A stretch of 34,814 nucleotides of DNA from Rhodospirillales bacterium (GCA_022822205.1 JAJECC010000034.1:1-34814); one strand, 5' to 3'. Positions 25,677 to 33,566 are shown, numbered from the stretch's first letter. Program-made: numbers and translations. Notes: generated by a model from the letters alone, not told the origin.

Positions 25677-27188
25677 TTACGAGATCAAGCAATATCGGAC
25701 GGGTTTGTTCGTTTTCCGAACCCTGCCATCGGCAATGCCGCGCCGGAGCCATTCGTTTACCTGGCCCGGCGTCACGCCAAGGCTGCGAGCAACGACGCCG
25801 GAGGCGCACGGCTCGTCTGCCGTCAATTCTCCGAGCCGCGCCAGGAATAGGTTCTGGAAGTCCAACCCGCTCGGGACTGCCGTCGACACGGCGCCTGGCT
25901 CGCGCGGCGCCGGTCGGTCTTCTGCTGACGCTTCCAGCGGCAGGGATTGTACCCGATGGGGCGCGCGATACCGAACCGGCCTCGTGACCCTCTCCACCAT
26001 TCCCTCGGTTACGCCACGCTTGAGCCATTTCTGGACTTGCCCTTTCGCGATATCGAGACGCTTCGCAACGACGGCGTCGGAAAGCGGGCCTTCGGCCGTG
26101 GCTACCGTCAGGCGCGCCAGGAACAGCCGGTAGAAGTCGAGGTCCTCCGGACGCTCACTCTTGGCGGAGTCCCGCTCGGCAATGGGCGTGGCCTCGGAAT
26201 TCGATGCGTCCCAGGAGCGAGCCTCTTCGTACAAACCGGCCGGAATCGGCGCCGAGACCTCGTCCAATGGCATGAACAGGGTCGCCAGCGAATCCAGCGG
26301 ATCGGGTAGCGGGCGCACACCCTGCTCAATCAGACCGGCATTGCCGGAAGCGGGATCGGAAGTGCGCTTTACCCACAATGGCACCCAATCCGCCTTCGCG
26401 TTCTCGCAGGCTCCATTCCATGTGCCGCCGCTGCCGCGTGCGCTGGCGACGACCACCGCCGCGTCGGCAAGGCAGTAGATGTAGCGATTGCGGCCCATCG
26501 CGTTTCCGACATTGAACCGTGCCTCCGGGTTGACCGCGCATACCAACGCCAAGTCGCCGGAAAACAGCGGGCGGCGGTAAAGCGCGGAGGTCGCGGCGCG
26601 CAGCAGGCTGTCGGCGAGCACGGCGACCGCAGTGCCTTCGCTGTCGAACGCGCCCTTCATCGCACTCCGATCGACGCCGCGCGCGCCGCCGGAAACGATT
26701 GAGTAGCCCTGCTGCGACGCGGTCTTGCCGAGACACCTGCTGAATTCCAGATCGTCTTCGCTGGCGTCACGCGACCCGACGACGGCGAGCCCGACACGTT
26801 CCAGGAGGAGTCGGTTGCCGCACCCGAATAGTACGGGAGGCGCTGTCGGCCCCAGCCGTTGCGCGAGACGTGTCGGGTAGCCGGGATCTGTTCGGGCCAG
26901 GATCCACAGGCCGGCACGCTCCCACTTCTCTACCGCGAGGCCGAGCGCGGCGCCCCGGCCGAGAAGAGCGTCCAGGCGATCTAACAGGATTGATCGGTCG
27001 TCCCATCCGGAGAGCACGTCCCGGAAGTCGTTCTGCAATAGAGCGGATGGATCAAGACCGCGTTCCCGCAACCAGTTCGCCAAGCGCGCCCATTCGCTAG
27101 GCGAAAGCGGCTTTGCCCCCTCCCTGTCGGCTTTGCCGAGGGAGACCGTCAGCAGCAACGCCGCCTGGTTGTCGGGGGCGCCAATCAT
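25677..27188 (-). CDS. psyrA: DprA-like antitoxin-type protein of a PsyrTA/RqlHI-like module
   Basis: A 503-residue protein. An N-terminal helical region (1-95) leads to DPGYPTRL (101-108) and a DprA/Smf Rossmann domain with VVGSRDAS (136-143), SGGARGVDRSAM (166-177), GRNRYIY (232-238) and ASARGSGGTW (248-257). The C-terminus has two tandem copies of a 58-60-residue winged-helix-like unit (about 349-407 and 442-499), both with FLARL and PVRY landmarks. Chromosomal DprA lacks that pair and loads RecA in transformation. The stop of the upstream RecQ-fusion gene is one base before this ATG, so they are translationally coupled. In PsyrTA/RqlHI systems the DprA-like partner restrains the RecQ-like toxin; that role is inferred from architecture. 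The symbol follows that system. Confidence 0.75.
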   Translation of the reverse strand: MIGAPDNQAALLLTVSLGKADREGAKPLSPSEWARLANWLRERGLDPSALLQNDFRDVLSGWDDRSILLDRLDALLGRGAALGLAVEKWERAGLWILARTDPGYPTRLAQRLGPTAPPVLFGCGNRLLLERVGLAVVGSRDASEDDLEFSRCLGKTASQQGYSIVSGGARGVDRSAMKGAFDSEGTAVAVLADSLLRAATSALYRRPLFSGDLALVCAVNPEARFNVGNAMGRNRYIYCLADAAVVVASARGSGGTWNGACENAKADWVPLWVKRTSDPASGNAGLIEQGVRPLPDPLDSLATLFMPLDEVSAPIPAGLYEEARSWDASNSEATPIAERDSAKSERPEDLDFYRLFLARLTVATAEGPLSDAVVAKRLDIAKGQVQKWLKRGVTEGMVERVTRPVRYRAPHRVQSLPLEASAEDRPAPREPGAVSTAVPSGLDFQNLFLARLGELTADEPCASGVVARSLGVTPGQVNEWLRRGIADGRVRKTNKPVRYCLIS

Positions 27189-27189
27189 C

Positions 27190-29268
27190 TCAACCCGCGA
27201 AGCTCGCGCTCGCCAGCGCCATCGGCCAGACCGGGCCGCTGCCGGCGCGTCTCAAGAGCATGGAAACAACCGTCAGCGTCCACCTGGAATCGACCACGTC
27301 GTCGATGAGCAACACCGGACCGGGGCGTACATTGTCACTCACCGCGAAGACGCCGTCGAGATTGCGGCACTGATGATAGCGATTTTGCTGCGCCTTCTGC
27401 TCCTCGTTGTCCTTTACCTTGAGCACCGCTTCCTCGAACGGCAAGCCCAGCTTGTGGGCGAGCCGGGTTGCATAGTCGGGGACCAGGTTGGGGCGCTTCA
27501 GGGACGGGACACAGGCGACCCAGTCCGGCGGCGGTGTGGGCCGCCAGCGCTCGCGGAGCATTTCCGCGGCGGCATCGACCAGAGCGTCACGAAATCGGCC
27601 ACTGTCCTTGTCCGCAGCGACCGCACGGCCCCAGCCCGGATCGCCCCAACGGGACAGGACACGCCCGGTCTCGGCGCGCTCGCCGGCGGGCAGGTTTCCC
27701 TGCAATCCGTACTCGGCGAAAACCTCCCCGGGAGCTAGCTTGTTGCAGACCAGTTCCAGCTCGGAGCGATCCAGGAAGCGGGCCGCGGTGGCGGCAGTGG
27801 CGCGATCGTACTCGGGCGACACTACTGGACGGCCGAGACATGAAGCGCACTTGCCGCAAGGCTCGGGCTCCGGGTCGTCCAGCGCCCGGGCGAGATACGC
27901 CATCAGGCACCCGGGATGGTCGATGTAGCGTTGTACTTCCTCCCACTCCATCTCGCGCTGGCCGGTGAGCCGGCCGATGCGTTCGCGGTCCATGGTGTAG
28001 GGAACCGGTGTCCGCCGCCACTTCCCGTCGATCCTGACGACGGGGGCCGGGTTCTCGACAGAGAGGAACTTCAGCGCCTGGTCGATTTGGCCGTAGCGTA
28101 GGTTAAGCGCCGATTCGAGATCGCGGATGCCGAGCCCGTCGCCCTCTTCGAGAAGCAGCAGTATCTTCCTGACCCAATCTTCATCGGGAAACGCGCTACG
28201 ACGGAAATACGCGTGGATACGGGCATCTTCTTCCCCTGACAGCACGATCCCGATGGCGCGGTCAATCGCGCGGCCGGCGCGCCCGACTTGCTGGTAGTAG
28301 CCGACGATGGAGCCGGGCGCCTGGAAATGCACGACGAATCCGAGGTCGGGCTTGTCGTAGCCCATGCCGAGAGCAGTGGTAGCGACCAGCGCCTTGATGC
28401 TGTTCCCGAGCAACCGCTCCTCCAGCTCCTGCCGATCCTCATCGCTCACACCGGCGTGGTACGCCGCGGCGGAAATGCCTCTCTCGTCGAGCCACTTTGC
28501 AACCCGTTCGGCATCGCGCGTCGTTAGCGTATAGACGATCCCCGTGCCAGGCAACGCGTCGACATGTCGGGCGAGCCAGGCCAGACGCTCCACCTGGGAC
28601 GGCATACGAATGTTCTGCAACTCAAGACTCCGGCGGTACAGCCCTCCGCGCTGGATACCGATATTGCCCAGCTGAGTCCTGACATCCGCAATCACGCGGT
28701 CGTTGGCGGTCGCCGTCGTGCCCAAAATCGGCACGTTGTCGGGCATGAGACGGAGCACGTTGACGCGGCGCCTGTAGTCGGGCCGGAAGTCGTGCCCCCA
28801 GTCGGAAATGCAGTGCGCCTCGTCGACCACGAGCAGACCGATGCGCCCCGCCATGGGCATGAGGACGTTCTCGACGAAGTTCTCATTGGCGAGCCGTTCT
28901 GGCGATATCAGCAGCACGTCTACGCGGTCTTCATGCAAATTGCGCTCGATGTCTGGCCACTCGTCTCGATTGGTCGAATTGATGGTGAGCGCCGTGAGAC
29001 GGAGGCGACGCGCGGCATCGATTTGGTTCCGCATGAGCGCAAGTAGCGGCGAAACGATCAGGGTCGGCCCGCGTCCGCGATCTCTCAGCAAGCGCGCGGC
29101 GATGAAATAGACGAAGCTCTTGCCCCATCCCGTCCGCTGCACGACCAGAAGGCGTTCGCGCCGGTTCACCAGCGCGTCGATGGCCTCGAACTGGCCGTCG
29201 TGAAACTCGGCAGTTTCGTCATTCAGCGCCCTGCGCAGCAGCGCCAGCGTTTCAGCTTCGCCGGTCAA
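27190..29268 (-). CDS. psyrT: RecQ helicase fused to a phosphoribosyltransferase domain (PsyrT/RqlH-like)
   Basis: A 692-residue fusion. The RecQ helicase core has Walker A RTGWGKS (45-51), DEAH (149-152), TTATA (184-188) and motif VI QQVGRAGR (326-333). A RecQ-type zinc site is likely at C454, C471, C474 and C477. There is no HRDC domain; instead the C-terminus (about 575-692) is a ComF-like phosphoribosyltransferase domain with VLLIDDVVDSRWTLT (652-666), in which the usual TTG of the PRPP loop is replaced. The start is TTG at 29268 with GGAG upstream; no other in-frame start lies upstream. Helicase plus PRTase next to a DprA-like gene matches the known PsyrTA/RqlHI antiphage toxin-antitoxin pair, where the helicase fusion is the toxin. 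A repair-only role is the alternative. Confidence 0.8.
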   Translation of the reverse strand: MTGEAETLALLRRALNDETAEFHDGQFEAIDALVNRRERLLVVQRTGWGKSFVYFIAARLLRDRGRGPTLIVSPLLALMRNQIDAARRLRLTALTINSTNRDEWPDIERNLHEDRVDVLLISPERLANENFVENVLMPMAGRIGLLVVDEAHCISDWGHDFRPDYRRRVNVLRLMPDNVPILGTTATANDRVIADVRTQLGNIGIQRGGLYRRSLELQNIRMPSQVERLAWLARHVDALPGTGIVYTLTTRDAERVAKWLDERGISAAAYHAGVSDEDRQELEERLLGNSIKALVATTALGMGYDKPDLGFVVHFQAPGSIVGYYQQVGRAGRAIDRAIGIVLSGEEDARIHAYFRRSAFPDEDWVRKILLLLEEGDGLGIRDLESALNLRYGQIDQALKFLSVENPAPVVRIDGKWRRTPVPYTMDRERIGRLTGQREMEWEEVQRYIDHPGCLMAYLARALDDPEPEPCGKCASCLGRPVVSPEYDRATAATAARFLDRSELELVCNKLAPGEVFAEYGLQGNLPAGERAETGRVLSRWGDPGWGRAVAADKDSGRFRDALVDAAAEMLRERWRPTPPPDWVACVPSLKRPNLVPDYATRLAHKLGLPFEEAVLKVKDNEEQKAQQNRYHQCRNLDGVFAVSDNVRPGPVLLIDDVVDSRWTLTVVSMLLRRAGSGPVWPMALASASFAG

Positions 29269-29612
29269 GACGGTAAGTCTCCATCCAATGGGTCCCCTGC
29301 CTCGTCCAGTTGCACGTCCACAGCTTCAAGTGGCGCAACGGATCGTGAGAGAAGGGGTATGGCGGATAGCATATGGCGAGGAAGGCAGCTCTGTATGGGT
29401 GTTGGTCGGCGCACGTACTGGACAATAATCAGCTTGGCAACGTGTTAATTCGCCTCAATCTGAAGGAGTCAGGCAGCATTGTTGCACAACAACACTCTTC
29501 GCTGGCGACACACTCACCGGAGTTCGGCTGGGCCACTAGATTGATGCCCACATCACAGCCGTCGAGGCCGGTCAGCGCTTGCTTCGGGGTCATGTCAGCC
29601 CTGCCGCGAGCA

Positions 29613-29642
29613 TGCCATATCGTGCCATATCCTGCCAAGTGC
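29613..29642. repeat. Three tandem 10-bp repeats (TGCCATATCG type)
   Basis: TGCCATATCG (29613-29622), TGCCATATCC (29623-29632) and TGCCAAGTGC (29633-29642) repeat in helical phase. They lie about 345 bp upstream of the helicase-fusion start. They could be a regulator-binding array or mobile-element residue. Confidence 0.5.
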
Positions 29643-29714
29643 CCACTCGCCAGAACACGAGATCACGTCGAGCACGGCGGCGCACTGGATGAACTTCGCT
29701 GATCGGCGAGATAT

Positions 29715-29729
29715 TTCCCAAATTGGGAA
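29715..29729. promoter_or_regulatory. Operator-like palindrome TTCCCAA-A-TTGGGAA
   Basis: A perfect 7-bp inverted repeat around one base. Its TCCCAA/TTGGGA half-sites resemble those in the 22-bp palindrome of the dispersed repeat. It lies upstream of the defence genes, but about 450 bp from their start. A repressor site is possible. Confidence 0.35.
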
Positions 29730-29754
29730 GTTTCCCGGAGATCGGCGCATACCG

Positions 29755-30020
29755 GCGCTGGCCTTGCGGCTTGAGTTTGGCGACTCGTGGTCCAACCTGC
29801 CCCAGCGGCCACAAACCGCTTCGGTTGGGCGTTCTCCTTCTCCATCGCCTTCAGGTCGCGAAGCCGGGATTTCCCCATCCCGCCATACGGTTGCCGCTAT
29901 TTGTAATACGTCGCTTTGCCGATACCGGCCCACCGGATCGCGGTCTCAGCCGTTCCCCCGGCAGTTCCTCAATCCCCCCCTTGCCCCGGCATCCGCCCGA
30001 GCTAAATGTATAGTTGTCTG
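29755..30020 (-). pseudogene. Decayed IS3-family orfA (transposase subunit)
   Basis: Read on the minus strand, one frame gives IGKATYYK, a stop at 29897-29899, then RQPYGGMGKSRLRDLKAMEK and ENAQPKRFVAA. This matches the IS3-group OrfA pattern (helix-turn-helix ending TYYRW, then YGGM and a leucine-zipper KRLKELEKENARL). The conserved Trp codon TGG has become TAG, and the zipper and the C-terminal part are further eroded (QAARP where intact proteins have EAARG). Upstream, ARADAGARGG may be the remnant of READVLLARGG. No orfB is present. The element is dead and borders the defence genes, a common sign of horizontally acquired DNA. Confidence 0.6.
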
Positions 30021-30230
30021 CCGCTCCCTCACCGGGGCGGTGTTTTGCGTTTTGGAGGGCGCGCTATGCAAGTTTGTACGGTCAATTTGGGAGGTACCTC
30101 CCAAATGGGTGTCAATAAATGTCCATAAATGTCCATGAATGTCCATTCCGCCGAAACGGCGAGAATTGGAATTTTTTATGAATTATGATTTTTCAACGAC
30201 TTACCGGTATGCGTCCGGTGCATGGCTCGC
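29961..30230 (-). repeat. Dispersed repeat, copy B (inverted relative to copy A)
   Basis: On the minus strand it has iterons ATGGACATTC, ATGGACATTT, ATGGACATTT and ATTGACACCC (30146 down to 30107), immediately followed by a perfect 22-bp palindrome at 30085-30106 (arms ATTTGGGAGGT and ACCTCCCAAAT). The later blocks CGCCCCGGTGAGGGA, CTATACATTTAGC and GCGGATGCCGGGGCAAGGGG are shared with copy A. GCCATGCACCGG (30215-30226) is shared too, but an extra AT-rich segment of about 44 bp separates it from TTTCGGCGGAATGG. The outermost palindrome pair is A-T here and G-C in copy A, a compensatory change. Confidence 0.8.
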
Positions 30231-30288
30231 GGCCTCCGGGACCGGTCCCGAAAACGGTCCCGCCCTGCCGCCTATGCCGCGCCGGCGG

Positions 30289-31758
30289 TCATCCCCGGCG
30301 CCCCGCCCATTTGGGCGCGGTGAGGCGGCGCTTGCCGTCGGGGGTCTTGAGAATGCCGGGTTCGTCCATCTCCGTCCGGTCCCAGAGCTTGCACGTCACC
30401 GGAACGTGCTTCTGGTCCAGGGCCTCGCAGTAATTGGTGTATTCGCAGACGATCGCCTCCGCGCCGCGGCCGGTCCTCACCTTGAGGAACCAGTCCGGGT
30501 CGGCCAGCGCCTGGCGGGCGAAGCCGACGATGTCGGCGTTGCCCCGGGACAGAACGTTTTCGGCCTGCTCGAACCCGTGCATGCCGCCGGTGACGACGAC
30601 GGGGGTCCGGTGACCCGCGTCATGCACCGCCTTTCGGATGCGGGCGGCGGGCTCGACGTTGCGCCCGAACGGCCCCCGGTCGTCGGAATAGTACTGGGGC
30701 ATGCATTCGTATCCGCTGGGCCCCGTATAGGGGTAGGCGGCGGCGCCGACGGCGGGCTGCTTGGCGTCCTCGAACCTGCCGCCGCGCGACAGCGACAAGA
30801 AGTCCATGCCGGCCCCGGCGAGTTGGGCGCCGATATAGCAGGCGTCGTCCACACTGTTCCCCCCGTCCACGATATCGTCGGAGAGGTAGCGGCAGCCGAC
30901 GGCGCAATCGCCGCCGACGGCGGCCCGCACCGCCCCGTAGACTTCGAGGGGCAGCCGGACCCGGTTTTCCACCGGGCCGCCGTACCCGTCATCCCGGTCG
31001 TTGAGGGCGGACAGGAACGACGCCATGGTGTAGGCGTGGGCATAGTGAAGCTCGACCCCGTCGAAACCGGCCTTCTCGGCCCGGACGGCCGCGGCGGCGA
31101 AGATGTCCGGCAGAACCTCCGGCAATTCTCTGATGTGGGGGAGATGGGTGTCGGTAACCCGTTCCCGGTAGCCCATCCGGAGGGCCTCCAGCTCACGCGG
31201 CGAGAGGACGGCGTCCAATTCCGCATCTTCCATGGCGGCGAGTTTTTCCCGGATCTGGCCGTCGCTCAGGCCCCCACTCGGGCCGCCGCCGAGCTTCTCG
31301 CGGTGCTCGCCGGTGATCTCCAGGAAGCGGGCGAAATACTTGTCCGGGTCCGGCCGCCGCCGGATGGCCAGAAAATCGATCAGCTGGATCAAAAGCCGGG
31401 TGTGTCCCCCGCTTCGCTCCCGGACCGTGGCCGCCAGTTCCTCCAGGCCCGGAATGAACCGGTCGTCGCCGATGCGGAGCAGCGGGCCGCTCGGAATGTC
31501 GCGCACCCCCGTCGCCTCGACCACGATCGCGCCCGGCCGGCCGTCGGCGAACCGGCCGTACCAGTCGAGCACCTCCGGCGTGACGAACCCCTCGGCGGTC
31601 GCACGCCACGGCACCATCGCCGGCACCCATGTCCGCTGCTCCAGTTCCATCGAACCGACGGTGACGGGACTGAACAGCAGGGAGGCCCCGGCCGCTTCCG
31701 CGGCCGGCCACTCGCCGGGATCCGGCTCCCATCTAACGCGCTCCGGAGGACGCCACAT
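30289..31758 (-). CDS. Old-Yellow-Enzyme-family NADH:flavin oxidoreductase
   Basis: A 489-residue FMN TIM-barrel protein of the OYE/2,4-dienoyl-CoA reductase group. It has the FMN/substrate signature GFDGVELHYAHAY followed by FLSALNDRDDGYGGPVENR, and phosphate-binding VVVTGGMHGFEQAE with ADIVGFARQALADP. The C-terminal Cys motif is CEYTNYC...C (VPVTC), so one of the four cysteines that bind the 4Fe-4S cluster in FadH-type enzymes appears replaced; the C-terminal FAD/NADH domain is also absent. The insert around residues 130-195 is longer than usual. ATG at 31758 is chosen, with GGCGGA upstream. It is divergent from purE. It probably reduces an activated C=C bond; the substrate is unknown. Confidence 0.85.
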   Translation of the reverse strand: MWRPPERVRWEPDPGEWPAAEAAGASLLFSPVTVGSMELEQRTWVPAMVPWRATAEGFVTPEVLDWYGRFADGRPGAIVVEATGVRDIPSGPLLRIGDDRFIPGLEELAATVRERSGGHTRLLIQLIDFLAIRRRPDPDKYFARFLEITGEHREKLGGGPSGGLSDGQIREKLAAMEDAELDAVLSPRELEALRMGYRERVTDTHLPHIRELPEVLPDIFAAAAVRAEKAGFDGVELHYAHAYTMASFLSALNDRDDGYGGPVENRVRLPLEVYGAVRAAVGGDCAVGCRYLSDDIVDGGNSVDDACYIGAQLAGAGMDFLSLSRGGRFEDAKQPAVGAAAYPYTGPSGYECMPQYYSDDRGPFGRNVEPAARIRKAVHDAGHRTPVVVTGGMHGFEQAENVLSRGNADIVGFARQALADPDWFLKVRTGRGAEAIVCEYTNYCEALDQKHVPVTCKLWDRTEMDEPGILKTPDGKRRLTAPKWAGRRG

Positions 31759-31878
31759 AATCCGCCTGCAACCTCAAACGTAACTGGAGACCGGAACCAT
31801 CATGGGCAAACCGGCCCCGAAGGGAAAGACCCATGCCGGTTATTGCACGATGCCCGCGTCTCAGGATACCTGAAATCA

Positions 31879-31907
31879 TTGACATTCGGCCCGCCGGACG
31901 GTTCATT
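31879..31907 (+). promoter_or_regulatory. Candidate sigma-70-type promoter for purEK
   Basis: TTGACA at 31879-31884, a 17-base spacer and TTCATT at 31902-31907 lie 33 bp before the purE start. The -35 is a perfect match and the -10 is poor. Confidence 0.35.
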
Positions 31908-31939
31908 CGGTGCCTTTCCAAGGGCGGGGACTCGCACGC

Positions 31940-32425
31940 ATGGCAGACCCGATCATCGGCATCATCATGGGCTCCCGGTCCGATTGGGACACCATGCGCC
32001 ATGCGGCGGACGTGCTCGAGGCCCTGGAGATTCCCTTCGAGACCAGGATCGTTTCGGCCCACCGGACCCCGGACCGGCTCTACGCCTATGCCAGGGAGGC
32101 GAAGGGCCGCGGCCTCAAGGTCATCATCGCGGGCGCCGGCGGGGCGGCGCATCTCCCGGGCATGACCGCGGCCATGACCATCCTGCCGGTGTTCGGCGTT
32201 CCGGTGGAAAGCAAGGCCCTGAGCGGCATGGACAGTCTCCTGTCGATCGCCCAGATGCCCGGCGGCGTTCCAGTCGGAACGCTGGCCATCGGGACGGCGG
32301 GGGCCAAGAACGCCGGCCTGCTCGCGGCCTCGGTGGTGGCGACGTCCGATGAAGCGGTGGCCGGCCGGCTGGAAGCCTGGCGCGCCGCCCAGACGGACGC
32401 CGTCGCCGACAGACCGACGGATTAA
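31940..32425 (+). CDS. purE: N5-carboxyaminoimidazole ribonucleotide mutase
   Basis: A 161-residue class I PurE, which converts N5-CAIR to CAIR in de novo purine synthesis, in the cytoplasm, as an octamer. The family motifs are GSRSDW (11-16), SAHRTPDR with catalytic H41, the flexible [11 protein letters not shown] (64-74), and [14 protein letters not shown]. The ATG at 31940 gives the usual N-terminus [12 protein letters not shown]; an in-frame start ten codons earlier lacks family sequence. It is followed by purK after 18 bp, the standard pairing, because PurK makes the unstable substrate for PurE. Confidence 0.97.
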   Translation: MADPIIGIIMGSRSDWDTMRHAADVLEALEIPFETRIVSAHRTPDRLYAYAREAKGRGLKVIIAGAGGAAHLPGMTAAMTILPVFGVPVESKALSGMDSLLSIAQMPGGVPVGTLAIGTAGAKNAGLLAASVVATSDEAVAGRLEAWRAAQTDAVADRPTD

Positions 32426-32443
32426 CGGCACCCATTCCCTGCC

Positions 32444-33547
32444 ATGAGCGACCGCATCGAACCCGGCGGCACCATCGGTATTTTCGGCGGCGGCCAACTC
32501 GGCCGGATGCTTGCCGAGGCCGCCCGGGACATGGGCTACCGGACCCATGTCTACTGCCCCGAGGATAATTGCCCCGCTTCCCAGGCGGCGGACCGTCACA
32601 CCGCTGCGCCCTATGACGACCCGGCGGCGCTCGGGGCGTTCGCCGGAACCATCGACGGGGCGACCTGCGAGTTCGAAAACGTTCCGGCCGCGGCGCTGGA
32701 AACGGTGGGCGCTGCCGTTCCCATCCGGCCCGATGCGGAAGCGCTCTCCATCGGTCAGGACCGGGCCAGGGAAAAGGAATTTTTCGAGCGATTGGGCGCC
32801 GAGACCGCGCCGTGGCGTCCGGTGCATCGCATCGAGGATTTGAAAAGGGCGGTCGGGGAGATCGGGTTGCCGTCGATCCTCAAGACGTCCCGCCTGGGGT
32901 ATGACGGCAAGGGGCAGGCGCGGATCGATTCGAGCGGCGGGGCCGCCGCGGCCTGGGAGGCGATCGGCGGCCGCCGCTTGCCGGAAGGCGCGATGCGGCC
33001 CTTCGCGATTGTGGAACGTTTCGTCGAGTTCACATGCGAAATCTCGGTGATCGCCGCGCGGGGCCTGGACGGCGACATCAGATGTTTCGAACCGGTCCGG
33101 AATGTTCACCGCAACCATATTCTATACACCACCACCGCGCCGGCCGGGGTGCCGGAGGCCGTCGCCCATGCGGCGACCGGGATCGCCGCCCGGGCGGCGG
33201 ATGCCCTCGACCTGGTCGGGCTCCTGGCGGTCGAAATGTTCGTGACCGGCGACGGCCGGGTGCTGGTCAACGAAATGGCGCCGCGTCCCCACAATTCCGG
33301 CCACTGGACCATCGATGCGTGCGAGACCTCCCAGTACCGGCAATTGGTCCGCGCCGTTTGCGGTTTGCCCCTGGGCGACCCCGCCCGGCGCCACGATGCC
33401 GTGATGACCAATATCCTGGGCGAGGACATGCACCTGGTCCCCGGATACGAGGCGGACCCCGAAGCCCGCCTGTACATGTACGGCAAGGCCGAGGCGCGTC
33501 CCGGACGAAAAATGGGGCACGTGACCCGCCTCACGGCGAAGACCTGA
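32444..33547 (+). CDS. purK: N5-carboxyaminoimidazole ribonucleotide synthase
   Basis: A 367-residue ATP-grasp enzyme that makes N5-CAIR from AIR, ATP and bicarbonate. It has the N-terminal GIFGGGQLGRMLAEAA (12-27), CEFENVP, the ATP-grasp loop SILKTSRLGYDGKGQ, VERFVEF, and the C-terminal VNEMAPRPHNSGHWTIDACE. Length matches the family (about 350-400). It is the second gene of the purEK operon, with an 18-bp gap after purE. It ends 19 bp before the stop of the convergent aminotransferase gene, with no clear terminator in between. Confidence 0.97.
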   Translation: MSDRIEPGGTIGIFGGGQLGRMLAEAARDMGYRTHVYCPEDNCPASQAADRHTAAPYDDPAALGAFAGTIDGATCEFENVPAAALETVGAAVPIRPDAEALSIGQDRAREKEFFERLGAETAPWRPVHRIEDLKRAVGEIGLPSILKTSRLGYDGKGQARIDSSGGAAAAWEAIGGRRLPEGAMRPFAIVERFVEFTCEISVIAARGLDGDIRCFEPVRNVHRNHILYTTTAPAGVPEAVAHAATGIAARAADALDLVGLLAVEMFVTGDGRVLVNEMAPRPHNSGHWTIDACETSQYRQLVRAVCGLPLGDPARRHDAVMTNILGEDMHLVPGYEADPEARLYMYGKAEARPGRKMGHVTRLTAKT

Positions 33548-33566
33548 TTATTGAGCGGAAACTGCC

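Larger units (their letters stand above)
29269..30288. other. About 1 kb without an intact gene; mobile-element debris
   Basis: Between the helicase-fusion gene and the flavin oxidoreductase gene there is no credible intact coding sequence. The stretch holds three 10-bp tandem repeats (29613-29642), a palindrome (29715-29729), a decayed IS3-type orfA (about 29755-30020) and repeat copy B (29961-30230). The promoter of the defence genes should lie in 29269-29700. I see nothing else in 29269-29600. Confidence 0.6.

Noticed and set aside
29613..29640. Sigma-54-type -24/-12 promoter on the minus strand
   Set aside because: TGGCAC is present but the TTGC element at the right distance is missing; tandem repeats explain the pattern better.
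29373..29702. A 109-codon plus-strand frame between the defence genes and the IS remnant
   Set aside because: No domain, no ribosome site, and it runs through the tandem repeats.
31802..31873. A 23-codon frame upstream of purE
   Set aside because: It is very short, has only a weak ribosome site and overlaps nothing conserved; not distinguishable from chance.
30139..32352. A long plus-strand open frame spanning the flavin oxidoreductase gene and overlapping purE
   Set aside because: It is antisense to the OYE-family gene and out of frame with purE; no recognisable domain.
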